The translations under genes and the position numbers were made by a program. From assembly GCA_021014325.1 (NCBI GenBank), contig CM037457.1:5128721-5192720 (forward strand): a stretch of DNA of 64,000 nt, given 5' to 3'. Origin of the DNA: Plazaster borealis (Eukaryota > Echinodermata > Asteroidea > Forcipulatida > Labidiasteridae). The notes beneath the pieces were generated by a model. It worked only from the letters and a program-made list of their open reading frames with translations, was not told the origin of the DNA and did not search any database. Shown piece by piece: positions 52,283-62,510 of this stretch (its first letter is position 1; every line of letters begins with the position of its first letter).

Positions 52283-52950
52283 CTGAACCCTAGATTGTTA
52301 ATGGGAGAATTGGTTGTAGACCCATCCTAGTCTGGACCCTAGATTGTTCATGGGAGAATTGGTTGTAGACCAATCCTAGTCTGAACCCTAGATTGTTAAT
52401 GGGAGAATTGGTTATAGACCAATTCTAGTCTGGACTCTAGATTGTTAAAGGGAGAATTGGTTATAGACCAATTCTAGTCTGGACTCTAGATTGTTAATGG
52501 GAGAATTGGTTATAGACCAATCCTAGTCTGGACTCTAGATTGTTAACGGGAGAATTGGTTATAGACCAATCCTAGTCTGGACCCTAGATTGTTGATGGGA
52601 GAATTGGTTATAGACCAATCCTAGTCTGGACTCTAGATTGTTAACGGGAGACTTGGTTATAGACCAATTCTAGTCTGGACTCTAGATTGTTAACGGGAGA
52701 ATTGGTTATAGACCAATCCTAGTCTGGACTCTAGATTGTTAATGGGAGAATTGGTTATAGACCAATCCTAGTCTGGACCCTAGACGGCATCCGAATTGGC
52801 GACTACAGCTACAGCTACGGCTGTTGCTAAGGGTGTTGCTAAGGACGTCCTATTCTTCACTGATGATGACGCGGAAATCTAGCCGTAGCCGTAGCTGTAG
52901 CTGCCAATTCGAACACGGCCCTAGATTGTTAATAGGAGAATTGGTAGACC
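52283..52950 (+). repeat. Minisatellite, 49-bp unit, split by element K
   Basis: About ten units: CTAGATTGTTAATGGGAGAA, TTGGTTATAGACCAATCCTA, GTCTGGACC. One more unit follows the K insert. Confidence 0.92.
52789..52917. mobile_element. Foldback element K, copy 2
   Basis: GCATCCGAATTGGCGACTAC at the left, mirrored by GTAGCTGCCAATTCGAACAC at the right; the middle GCTGTTGCTAAGGGTGTTGC is shared with copy 1. CCCTAGA stands on both sides, a likely target duplication made from the minisatellite unit. Confidence 0.85.
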
Positions 52951-52977
52951 AATTCTTTTCACTCCGATTTCAGACTT

Positions 52978-53175
52978 CCTGGATTGGGTTTTCAGTCCGT
53001 GTCCGATTGTGTGGGTTTTCCCTATTTTGAGTTTTCTTCCCACATCCATAACGGACAATCCTTCTTCGTTTTCTTGACACAGGTATCTTCAGGCCTACGG
53101 GTCACAGCGCTCGTCGCTTTTGAGGCTCCCTTGTTTTGATTACCGGAGAGATTTAAATAAGCAAATCATAAATAA
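52978..53175 (+). mobile_element. SINE S7, copy b (headless)
   Basis: TGGATTGGGTTTTCAGTCCG and GATTGTGTGGGTTTTCCC match S7a; the tRNA-like head is missing. The tail is A-rich (AAATAAGCAAATCATAAAT). Confidence 0.65.
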
Positions 53176-53965
53176 AACATTGAAATTATTCTTCCATCAC
53201 TAGTCTGGTGCTATATCAGAACACCACTGAAAAGGTGTTCCCTGAGACTAGGATCCATACCGAGGTTTATAATGATGCATTGACTCACTGAAGAACTCGT
53301 CACATCAGTGCAAAAACATTCTAGCTCGATTTTGTTACAACGTCGTATCTCGCATGAAAATGCTCCCTGCAAAAACATTGTATCTTGGCGCGTACTTGTC
53401 TTGTGCTTACATCCAGGCTATTTTAAGCGAGATGTGACATTTTGACAATTTTAAACTCTCATGTAACGTAAATGCTATTTTAGGATATGTATTTGCACTG
53501 ACCAAAGAAATACTGCAACCAAAAATGAATAAATGTATACACAGTAACTGTTAATTTTACATCTATTTTGATTTATTTTTTTTGCCCAGAAGTGAAATAT
53601 CAAGGGTAACCCTGAAATATAATAGAATTTGTCATTTTATATTAAATACGTTTGTTCAAAACTGTTTTCACCTGGTTGATTTTTAAAGTTTAAAGTTTCC
53701 CTGTTTTTCTTCTATTACACTAAATCAAACATTACCCGTTACCGGATGCTAACCCCTCCAGGGCATGAACTGACATGTGTAACTGCACATTCTGACATTA
53801 TTAAGTTCAATCATCAGGAAAGCTCTCTGCCCCAGAGTCTGAAGTGCATTACACCGGCGTGTCAATAGGGGCCCGGCTTGTCCAAAGGGGTCGGCTCGGT
53901 GGGAGAAAGAAAGACAAAAAAACCTTGTACACTTGAAAAAGTGTTAACTTACTCTACGTCGTACC
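53176..53965. other. Single-copy sequence
   Basis: No gene or repeat recognised. Confidence 0.4.
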
Positions 53966-54322
53966 TTAAAGGTATTGTACACGTTTGGTAATAACTCAAA
54001 ACAAATATTAGCACAAAAACTTACTTGGTAACAAGCAACGGAGAGCTGTTGATAGTATAAATCATTGTAGGAAACGACTCCCTCTGAAGTAACGTAGTTT
54101 TTGAGAAAGAGGTAATTTCTCACTAAAATAATAAAAACTTCTTGCAAGAAGTTTTTATTCCTAATCTGAAAGCAAATTTGTACAACAAGGGTGTTTTTTC
54201 TTTCATCATTTTCTTGCAACTTCGATGACCAATTGAGCCCAAATTTTCACAGGCATATGTTGGGATACACCAAGTGAGAACACTGGTCTTTGACAATTTC
54301 CAAACGTGTACGATGCCTTTAA
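53966..54322 (-). mobile_element. MITE family B, copy 8
   Basis: TTAA at 53966-53969 and 54319-54322. Central AACTTCTTGCAAGAAGTT intact. The AAAATAACAAGCC part is deleted. Its last TTAA is also the first TTAA of A copy 5. Confidence 0.92.
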
Positions 54323-54708
54323 AGGGTCTGTATACGTTTGGTAATGACTCTGAAAATTAATTGCAATAAAAACTTACTTGGTAAGAAGTACAGCAGCTTT
54401 GGATAGTATGATGCATTTTGAGAAACTTTTCACTTTGAAGAACTGCGGTTATGGAAAAAGATATCACTTTTGAAATTTTAATCTGAGAAGCGTTACTGCA
54501 GTTACGTTTCTCAGATTGTGTATTCCACTTGCAGATTTATTCTTCCTGCATGAACATAATCGCTCCAGATTTTCGGCACTACCTCACACCCAAAAAAGGC
54601 TACCACCTTTTGAAATGAAATTTTCACAGGTTAGTTTGATGGTATATATCCACAACTAAATAGGATTGAAACAAACAACCAATTACCAAATGTATACAAT
54701 CCCTTTAA
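54319..54708 (-). mobile_element. MITE family A, copy 5
   Basis: Begins with AGGGTCTGTATACGTTTGG right after the shared TTAA and ends TATACAATCCCTTTAA at 54708. Central region GCGTTACTGCAGTTACG. Confidence 0.92.
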
Positions 54709-55449
54709 AGATGTACAGTGTGTTGATGTCTGTGAGTCAAGACATCGTAGAGAACGCCCCCCCCCCCTTACCCGGCTCGCTTATACTTGCAGATTGTTAT
54801 CCATTCGCGGGGTGGATGTGTTCGAGTCGGCACGTTTGCTTATGAAGTGACATTGTGAGGGTTCCTTTGCTCGCTTGCAGGCATGAAGTGCATTAATTTG
54901 TAAGCTTTTTTCGGCCCGTGCGGAGATTTTGTTTTTTAATCAATACGGAGGATCTTTGTGAATTGAAACGTGAATAGTTCAAGTGTGTACATCTACACCA
55001 AATTTTGTAATCAACAATGTTGTGCATGTGTGTGTATACTTACATACCAGTAGCTATGTATTGACATGGGCATGGGTATCCCCTTAAAGGCATGATACCG
55101 TCTCGGTTTTTGCATATATTTTCGGAAGACAACATTCATTCCGAGTCTCCTGTTTTCAAAGAAAACACCCCACGGAGCCAAACTGTGATCATTTCTTAAA
55201 ATTGAGTAGTGGGTAAATTTTTTCAGAAAAAAAGGAGAAAAATACTAAGTGAAGGTTTGTTTTTCTTGGGGTTTTTGTGCACATTTTTTGGTTTGTTTTT
55301 TAATTGAACTTAGTTTTAATTGGACAAGTTGTTTTTCTTCCCCCAACTGCAAGATAATTTTCCTCATTTTTTTTTCCCCCTTGTGTAATGACACCGAGTG
55401 AGTGAACATTTTTTATGTACAATGTATATAGGGATACATTTATATTGTT
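54709..55449. other. Mostly single-copy sequence
   Basis: 54718-54960 is GC-richer with a C-run at 54758-54768. 55083-55230 starts CTTAAAGGCATGATACCG and could be a worn TTAA element. No gene recognised. Confidence 0.4.
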
Positions 55450-55640
55450 ATTCGCTGGCTGCCGCTTCCCAGGTTGTATCGTAAATTTGGGTGTCACCCC
55501 CAAATAAAGATACTGACAAAATAGGGAGACCGCCAACATAGGGCTAGATAGCTCAGTTGGTTGAGCGCCGGCACGTTAATCCGGAGGTCGTTGGTTTAAA
55601 TCCCGCTCTAGTCAATTTTTCTTTGATCAACCCCAAAACA
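55450..55640 (+). repeat. tRNA-Asn-like unit S5, copy c (best cloverleaf)
   Basis: 55541-55613 can nearly fold as a tRNA. Acceptor GGCTAGA pairs with TCTAGTC, the D-stem is GCTC/GAGC, and the anticodon arm CCGGC..TCCGG has loop ACGTTAA, giving anticodon GTT (Asn). The T-arm has mismatches (GTTGG..CCCGC). Conserved leader (CTGCCGCTTCCCAGGTTG, ATAGGGAGACCGCC) and trailer mark it as a member of a repeat family rather than a plain tRNA gene. Confidence 0.75.
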
Positions 55641-55747
55641 TTAATAATGTATCAGATTGTAAAGCACTGTTTACTTAATGCAATCTGAGTCGTGTTGAAA
55701 AATGTGGAAAAAGTTGTGTTGAAATATTCCAATTGGCATCTTTGATT

Positions 55748-55815
55748 GTACCAAGGAAGTTTTTATTACCATTAATTTTCAGAGTCGTTACCAAACGTAT
55801 GCAGACCATTTAATC
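55748..55815 (+). mobile_element. MITE family A, right-end fragment
   Basis: GTACCAAGGAAGTTTTTATT, CATTAATTTTCAGAGTCG and CAAACGTATGCAGACC, ending at a TTAA. Confidence 0.75.
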
Positions 55816-55826
55816 ATTTTAATTTC

Positions 55827-56254
55827 AAAAAATTATGCTCAAATGTTGACTTCGAGTTTGATTCCTAAAATCTTTCAAAACTGTTGAGTATCCAGGCATG
55901 TTGTTCTTCCTACTTTAAGTTTGATTTCCGGTGTTGTTGCCCTTTGAAAAGTCAGAAAAATTATGATTAAATAGCCTGAAAATTCTATTAAAGCCTTTGT
56001 ACATAGGTCAGCCTTTGTACTCAATGAAAGTTTTCTACTTTTTTTCTATTAACCAAATATCATGACTGGTATCATAGTTTACTTACCTCATACAAAAAAT
56101 GAGATAAGTCTTGTCTCAGTGATTGTTCAAATACAAACAGTATGTTACACTTTGTAATTTAGATTCTGGTCTTGTTAACTGAATTCTGGTCCAGTACATA
56201 TTTTGAGCTATGAGCCCTGCGGTCTTGTGGAATTTTACCCCCAAATTCAAGGCC
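55827..56254 (+). mobile_element. Element F, copy 7, partial
   Basis: Begins in mid-F (ATGCTCAAATGTTGACTTCG), is interrupted by about 190 unrelated bp (55895-56085), then continues GAGATAAGTCTTGTCTCAGT to the end CCCCCAAATTCAAGGCCTG. The left third is missing. Confidence 0.75.
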
Positions 56255-56454
56255 TGTATCAGTTTCACATAATCCAATGGCTTACATCTAATATGGTCAC
56301 AATGTGGTTCATATTTCATGTGAATTGTGAAAGTGAAGCAAATTTTCTTGCATTGCAATTGAAAACCTAATGCGTACTGATGGTTTTGCGTCATGAATGT
56401 TCGCTTTCGCGTGGAGCGTGAACTGGGCTTTAAAGAGGAAGGGAAATAACCTGT
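56255..56454. other. Spacer
   Basis: No gene or repeat recognised. Confidence 0.35.
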
Positions 56455-56640
56455 TCAATTTTGTGATGTACATGTCCTCATCTTCCAATAGATAGAGTCG
56501 TCCTGTGAGTTTGGAAAAAATTACAAGTCTCTAACCTCATGTTAAAATGGTGTAAATTGCCGTTGTATTCGATACCCGTCTAGTGCAAAATTTGTCACTT
56601 GCAAGTGAATTCTTTTATATCGATGTTAAATCTAAACTGG
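56455..56640 (+). mobile_element. Element V, single arm
   Basis: CATCTTCCAATAGATAGAGT, TTGGAAAAAATTACAAGTCT and CTAACCTCATGTTAAAATGG match the arms of V at 2640 and 3470. No second arm is seen nearby. Confidence 0.65.
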
Positions 56641-56924
56641 AACTTGTCGCCAACAGTTTCACCCTTTTTTTTAAATAACGATGCGGTAAACATCTCTCAT
56701 CAATCATTGGTTGGATCAAATGCGAAATATGTAACTCAATCAAATTACTCTCCTTACAAACCTAATTTTGTTTTATGATTGGTGGATATTTGTGAAGTAT
56801 TTTAGGAAATGTCTTGTTGACATCTTAAGAACAGCTGTTGGGTCTTCATTTCAGTTTTATTCTTGTGTATATACCGTACCCTATATGTGGACAAGAGAGC
56901 CCCTTCCCCCTCCCCCATTGTTCC
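56641..56924. other. Spacer
   Basis: No gene or repeat recognised. Confidence 0.35.
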
Positions 56925-57077
56925 TGGAATTTCATCTTTGAGAGGGCAAGGCCATTTTCAATTTTGCGGAGGCCGCTTCCATTGGAAAATCCTAAAGTCT
57001 ATGGGAAACTTTTGAAGGGGCACCAAGGCTAAGACCAGGAGCAACAGAGGCCATGGCCTCCGTGTAAATCCAGGTCT
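56925..57077 (-). mobile_element. Element H, copy 7
   Basis: TCCTGGAATTTCATCTTTGA at the left, CCATGGCCTCCGTGTAAATC at the right; GGGCACCAAGGCTAAGACCA in the middle. Confidence 0.85.
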
Positions 57078-57226
57078 GCATATCTTTAAAATGCAATTTG
57101 ACTCCCAAAAAGGCAGACCAAATAGGCAGACAGTGTGTAACATCAGTGTAAGGAGTCTGTAGCTGATGTGTAGAAAATGTAAAACAAGTCTCGGAAATGA
57201 AGCATTTTTGTTGCTGTTTGTGACTC
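57078..57226. other. Spacer
   Basis: No gene or repeat recognised. Confidence 0.3.
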
Positions 57227-57814
57227 AGGGCTCTAATTTTACACTGGACCGCAGGCCCGAGGCCAGTAGTTTTAGTGTCGGGCCTGTAAACTTATGACCA
57301 GACAAGTCCGACGGTCTTGTGTTTTACAGTGGAATAAGAATTCCTCACTGTGTAATATCTTGAAGAGAAACAAATTATGTTCAAATGCTGACCTTAAGTC
57401 TGGAAAATACCTTTCAATTCTGTTGTCAGGGCCTGTAAACTCTTGACTGGACAAGTCCGGCAGTCTTGTGTTTTTTAACTAAATGTTAAGGAATAATATT
57501 ACCTCACTGTTTAATATCTTGAACAAAAACAAACTATTTACAAATGTTGATTTTGAGTCTGATAAAATACCTTTCACTTCTATTGAGTATTTATTCATGA
57601 AGTATAACTCCCATGAAGACAAATGAGATCAATCTTATCTTTTCACTCTAAAAGTGCTTGTTCATATAAAGTGAGTCGGGAAGATTTTTTCTCATTTTGA
57701 TTCTGGTCTTGTAAAAACAATTCTGGTCTCGTAAAAACAATTCTGGTCCAGTAAAAATGTGGAGCAACAAGCCTTGGGGTCTTGTTGATTTTTTCCCACA
57801 AATTCGAGCCCTGA
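57227..57814 (+). mobile_element. Element F, copy 5, with internal duplication
   Basis: CAGGGCTCTAATTTTACACT to CAAATTCGAGCCCTG. A segment of about 150 bp is present twice: GGGCCTGTAAACTTATGACC.. at 57278 and GGGCCTGTAAACTCTTGACT.. at 57429. The two differ by many substitutions, so the duplication is not recent. A second small duplication repeats ACAATTCTGGTC near 57717. Confidence 0.88.
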
Positions 57815-58439
57815 TGACTGTTTGTTGCAAAATGACATAGAATACTCAGGAGATATTAAAACATGAGAGAAAGTTTTAAAAATCAGCTCTCAATATTATT
57901 TCAAACGAAATGGGAATGTAAAAAAAAAAAAACCTGACTGTTTTTAGGAGATTATTTTCTTGTAATATGCATACATCGGACTTATTGTGTATTTTGCCTT
58001 AAGAAGCGATATCAATGCCTGAGTGTATCTTGTCGTCAAACACGCGCTTATTTATTTCATTGCTTGATTAATTCCTAGGTCATGGCTATCTATTTTCATA
58101 CCTTCCCGTAATGGAATTACCCTATCCCTCCAAGCCACTGCCGGTAGAGAGGGAGAGAAGGTTGGGGGGGGGGTGTGCTTCTTCTACCCTGGGAATTCTA
58201 TAGTAATACGTGTACATCACTAAAAAAGAAAGTGACAACATTAAATTGATTGCAAATTCGCAAGGCGTGTATGAAATGCAGGTGAAATGAGTTCATTTTA
58301 GAGAGGTGGGATCGTTTTCATAAATGTCTACACAGGCACAAACAACCTTGACATTATGTAGATTGTTTATGCATCTTGCTGTAGTTGGCCTCTGCTAAGG
58401 AGATTGCTAATCATGAGAAAAAAAGATGAAGTATTTGGG
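57815..58439. other. Single-copy sequence
   Basis: A-run at 57920-57932; G-run at 58163-58172. No gene recognised. Confidence 0.4.
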
Positions 58440-58655
58440 GTGTTTTTTTTATCGTAAATGGATAATTCAGCGTTTTGTATGTGAATTCATACCCATTGTC
58501 TTTACATAACTTTCAGTAAACATCAACCTGTGAAAATTCCATCCAATTCACGTTTTAGTGAAAAAGATGAAAGACTGGATTTGTTATGCACGTTCGTCTA
58601 CATGCTCATAAATTTTGATTACTACTTTTAAAATAAGCAATAGTGAATGTGAGGT
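58440..58655 (+). repeat. Repeat J, copy 2
   Basis: TCAACCTGTGAAAATTCCAT, ATTCACGTTTTAGTGAAAAA and TTGATTACTACTTTTAAAAT follow the order of J copy 1 at 32587. Confidence 0.5.
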
Positions 58656-58930
58656 GTTCAAATGCTATTATAAAGAGTCGGACAGTGTATGGTATGAAGG
58701 AGTTGAGGTATCTGTTTGTTTTGCATCAAAGTGACTGCCATCTCCTTCCAACCCTTAGCCAGTTGAAAATTTTGTTTAGTGGATGGTCGATGTTACGCTG
58801 CTTTAGAAAGAACCCTTTCTCTACAGTTTCATCAAGGTCTATGTCTAGCCCCTAGAATTTTTTATGGTTGATTCAGAACCCTTTTCATTTTATCTATATC
58901 TTGTTTTCTTGCTCCGTTTTACCAAAACCA
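58656..58930. other. Spacer
   Basis: No gene or repeat recognised. Confidence 0.35.
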
Positions 58931-59092
58931 CAGGCCTGGAATCTCACCTTTGAGAGGGCAAGGCCATTTTCATTTTTGCAAAGGGCACTTCCATTGGAAA
59001 CTCTTAAAGTATATGGGAAAGTTTTGAAGGGGCATCAAGGCCGAGACCATGGGCAACAGAGGCCGTGGCCTCCGTGTAATTCCAGGCCTGAA
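58931..59092 (-). mobile_element. Element H, copy 8 (reference copy)
   Basis: Intact ends CAGGCCTGGAATCTCACC and GTAATTCCAGGCCTG enclose about 160 bp. The mirrored interior gives GCAACAGAGGCCGTGGCCTC at the right. CAGG..CCTG ends suggest hAT-type mobilisation. Confidence 0.9.
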
Positions 59093-60317
59093 AACACACA
59101 GTCATGAGAAATAACACTTTCAATAAAGAGTTTTCTGAAATAATGTGTAGTTTTTTATCTATCGATTTTGTCTTTCTTCTGGGAGAGAAAAAACTTTTGG
59201 CATCTCAAGGTTTTTGTGTGTGTTGGCATGAACTTTACATCTGAGTTTCTACAACTTTTACTCATGAAAAAAAAACTAAACTACATTAACACACATGAGC
59301 CAGACGTTTTTAATACTTAATGTTGGGAAATTCAAAAACAGACAACGTTTGTAAACCATTATTCTGACCGATCTAGTACTGTGTGTGTGTGTGGGAAAGG
59401 GGTGGTGGGTGGGGGGGGGGGGTGTTAGGCAGCATTAAACTGATTGCTCAAATGTTTGTAATATTACAACCCACTGTGATTAATTTGAGCGAGTGTTACA
59501 TGCCCATGCAGTGCATTGATTAACACACGTGTGAAATATTCACAAACACGCTCTGGAGAGCAAGGATACAATCGCAAACTACATCTTTTGTTTTACCACC
59601 GGCAGCTTTACTTTTTAACTCTCATCCTTGTTTTTACTAATTGATTTCCTGGTGGGCGTGTATCTCGGATACTGTCCCACCGTCCACTAATAAAAAGAGG
59701 AAAACCTTTGATTCTCTCCTCCTCCTCTCCCCCCCCTCCCCCCGCCTCGGAAAGTTTATTGATCCAAACGCTTGTAAGGGTTCTTAGGTATTCTCTCACA
59801 TGGAAATACTATCACTTGCTCAGCTTGGCATTTTCATGTGAGCTGTGGTGATTCTCGATCAATGGCTTGGTTTGGGAAAAAGGTTTGGGAGGATTTATGA
59901 TCAGTCACGGTTAGTCTGCGCCGAAATGTCTACAACCCACTAACGAACAAACCGACGGATTTCATTCGTTTTCGGATTCTAATTTATTCGTGTCTGAATG
60001 CTTATTGATTTTTTAGTGCAGGGGGGAGGGGAGGGGGGGATTGCACATTGTGAGTTTACATAAGGGATTTCTAGGGAACATAAAGAGGGCTTTGTGAGGG
60101 GTCAGGATTTGCGGGTTTTTTTTTTTCCTTCCTCAATTTACCGAAGTGTATGTATTAATTGGATCATTGGAATTCTGGTTACATTGTGGAGGTTTTGCGC
60201 GCCATGGTCACTATAAACCGTTTTTTATTTCAGTTCGTTGTTCACTTTACAATGGTTGGCTCGTAATCACTGCTGTCACAATATCACCTTCTTAATTACC
60301 TGGATTTGCAAAGGTAC
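59093..60317. other. 1.2 kb single-copy block
   Basis: The longest part of the window without a window repeat besides 18396-20007. TG/G-rich tracts at 59383-59423 and T/C tracts at 59716-59746. 59460-59960 has balanced composition and could contain conserved non-coding DNA. No gene recognised. Confidence 0.4.
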
Positions 60318-60505
60318 TGGACCCAATTTCAGAAAAGCTGTTATAGCACAAAATGGTGCTTAGCAAATTTTTATGCTAAGCAAAAATCAGCAGGGGAACC
60401 AGTCATTAGCAATATACATTACATGGTATATTGGCTGGTAATCTGTTTCTGCTTAAGCAAGATTTTTCTACGCTAAGCACAATTTTCTGCTATGAAATAG
60501 GGCCC
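60318..60505 (+). mobile_element. Element C, copy 7
   Basis: GACCCAATTTCAGAAAAGCTG in worn form at the left; TTTATGCTAAGCAAAAATCA, GGGAACCAGTCATTAGCAAT; right end TGCTATGAAATAGGGCCCTG. Confidence 0.85.
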
Positions 60506-60689
60506 TGTGCTTGTGTTGGTTGGTTGGTAAGATGGTAGTAATTCCAAGTTGCGGAAAGTCTGCGCATGCAACCAATGCGGGGCTTGTTTTGCACGGTGAC
60601 TTGCCAACACACTAGACTATTTTCAAACTTTTTGGGTGAACGAATCAAATCCCGGTCCAGTATTTTGTTAAAATCTTTTTGAAATTCAC

Positions 60690-60965
60690 CCAGACAGTTT
60701 CCCTTGTGGTTCATTACTTGATATTTGAAATAAGTGTTGCATCCTCTTAAGATGATCCCTGTACTGCCGCTTCCCAGGTTGTATTGTAAACTTGGGTGTG
60801 ATCCCTGGCTACACGGCAGTTTAAAGGTTGAATGGCTTCTGATTGGCACCCCCCGAACAAAGATATTGACCAAAAAAAAAGAGACCGCCAACATTAGGGC
60901 TAGTTGGTAGAGCGCTGGCACGTTAATCTGGAGGTCGCAGGTTCAAATTCCGTGTTCAGGCCCCC
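60690..60965 (+). repeat. tRNA-Asn-like unit S5, copy d
   Basis: Leader CAGTTTCCCTTGTGGTTCAT, CTGCCGCTTCCCAGGTTG, GAGACCGCCAACATTAGGGC; tRNA-like TTGGTAGAGCGCTGGCACG and CAGGTTCAAATTCCG. The D-arm lacks ATAGCTCAG, so no cloverleaf. Ends in a C-run. A new leader start (CCCAGTCATTTTCTCTTGTG) follows at 61001. Confidence 0.78.
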
Positions 60966-61430
60966 CCCCCCTGGAAAAAAAAATAATAGTTAAATTAACC
61001 CAGTCATTTTCTCTTGTGGTTTATTTCTAGTTGTCGGAGGGGGGCAATCTCACTGTCAAAATTACACATCGATTGATGATTAAAAAACAAAAAGTTGCAT
61101 TCAGTTCTTTAGTCTTGATGTCTGGAGTGAAATAGCGCTCTTTAACTATCAGTTGTTTTCAGTGATGTCGGATGTTTGTGGGTGTCAGCTATGAAAGAGA
61201 TATGGATATGGGTATGCTCAATTTCAAATCAACTGCGATTAATGCAAATTGATGGTCGGTCATGCCTGCATCAGGGATGAGCCCAGTGTGTGGGGACCAA
61301 GTACCATAAGGAAGATGGATGGTGGATGGGGGGTAATAAAATTATATTAATATTTTTACATTGAGTAAAGATCAAATCAACTGAAATTCAGCCATCTGAA
61401 AGCAGTGTGAGAAGTTTTGTTAAAGGGATT
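60966..61430. other. Spacer with an S5 leader start
   Basis: 60990-61030 repeats the beginning of the S5 leader 300 bp after copy d. The rest is not recognised. Confidence 0.45.
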
Positions 61431-62005
61431 GTATACGTTTGGTAATTGGAACCCACTGTTTGTTTCAATCCTATATAGTTGTAGATATATACCATAAAAC
61501 TAACCTGTGAAAATGTCATTTCAAAAGGTGGTAGTGTTTCTGAGATATTAACAAAAATCTGGAGTGGTTATGTCCACGCAGGAAGAATAATCTGCAATTG
61601 GAATACTCATTCTTAGAAACATTACTATCAGTAACGCTTCTCTCAGATTCAAATTTTGGGGATAAAAAGTGATATCATTTTTCATAACCGCAGTACTTCT
61701 AAGTGAAAAGTTTCTCATAATGCATTATCAACAGCTGCTGTACTTCTTACCAAGTTTGTTCCTGGTTTGATTGGCTGCATATTGCGCCACAGCACCTTGT
61801 AAACCATTACATGGTGCTATGTAAAGGAATGGGTCTCATATTCAGAAACGTAGCCTCACATACCTAGCAGGAAAATACTGACTGTTGAAGCGCTTTGAGC
61901 GTCACTGAGTGACGGATATGAGCGCTATATAAAAAGCCACTATTATTATTATTTGTATTGCCATTAATTTTCAGAGTCATAACCAAACGTATATAGACCC
62001 TTTAA
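61431..62005 (+). mobile_element. MITE family A, copy 6, split by a SINE tail
   Basis: TTAA at 61430-61433 region and at 62002-62005. It is normal family A up to TACTTCTTACCAAG, then a 192-bp SINE S1 piece, then GTATTGCCATTAATTTTCAG to the right terminus. Confidence 0.9.
61760..61951 (+). mobile_element. SINE S1, 5'-truncated copy e
   Basis: Starts in the body at CCTGGTTTGATTGGCTGCAT and runs to the GGATATGAGCGCTATATAAA tail with (ATT)n. TTTGT stands on both sides (61755-61759, 61952-61956), so this is a true retro-insertion with a short target duplication. Confidence 0.9.
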
Positions 62006-62064
62006 CGATTCATAATGGATAATTGAACAGCTTTTGATCAAGTGTGTACAATGTCCGTCCTTGC

Positions 62065-62265
62065 AGGCGTAGAATTTTCATTTTGTAAAGGGAGATACAT
62101 ATAGGTGCCTTATTTATTTCGCGAATGGGACTTCTATTTGAAAATCTCAAATGTTAATGCAAATATTTGGAAGGGCAAAAACACTGATGGAAATATTTTG
62201 AAAGGGCACTGAGGCCAAAACCTACGGGTGACAGAGGCTATGACCTCCGTGGTCTCTGCAAGTTA
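62065..62265 (-). mobile_element. Element H, worn copy 9
   Basis: GGACTTCTATTTGAAAATCT, GAAAGGGCACTGAGGCCAAA and GACAGAGGCTATGACCTCCG keep the H order in reverse. Part of the middle (ATATTTGGAAGGGC / ATATTTTGAAAGGGC) is doubled. Confidence 0.65.
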
Positions 62266-62344
62266 AAAAAACCCAAAAACGTTAGGCTAATATAGTGAGA
62301 AAGACAGTATGCAACCTTTACACCATGTACACAATGAACATTTT

Positions 62345-62510
62345 GTACTGCCGCTTCCCGGGTTGTATAAATGGCTTCTGACTGGCACCCCTGAACAAAG
62401 ATATTGACAAAATAGGGAGACCGCCAACATTAGGGCTAGATAGCTCAATTGGTGGAGAACCGGCATGTTAGGTCAAAAGCTTGCAGGTTCAAATCCCGTT
62501 TAATACATTT
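62345..62510 (+). repeat. tRNA-Asn-like unit S5, copy e
   Basis: CTGCCGCTTCCCGGGTTGTA, AAATAGGGAGACCGCC, then GGGCTAGATAGCTCAATTGG and AGGTTCAAATCCCG. The leader is shortened; the anticodon arm is disturbed (CGGCATGTTAGGTC). Confidence 0.78.

Noticed and set aside
55541..55613. Functional tRNA-Asn gene
   Set aside because: T-arm and anticodon-stem mismatches and conserved repeat flanks at five loci favour a tRNA-derived repeat. Left open only for copy c.
60490..60921. 143-codon reverse frame
   Set aside because: Overlaps the S5 tRNA-like unit and the end of element C; a chance frame.
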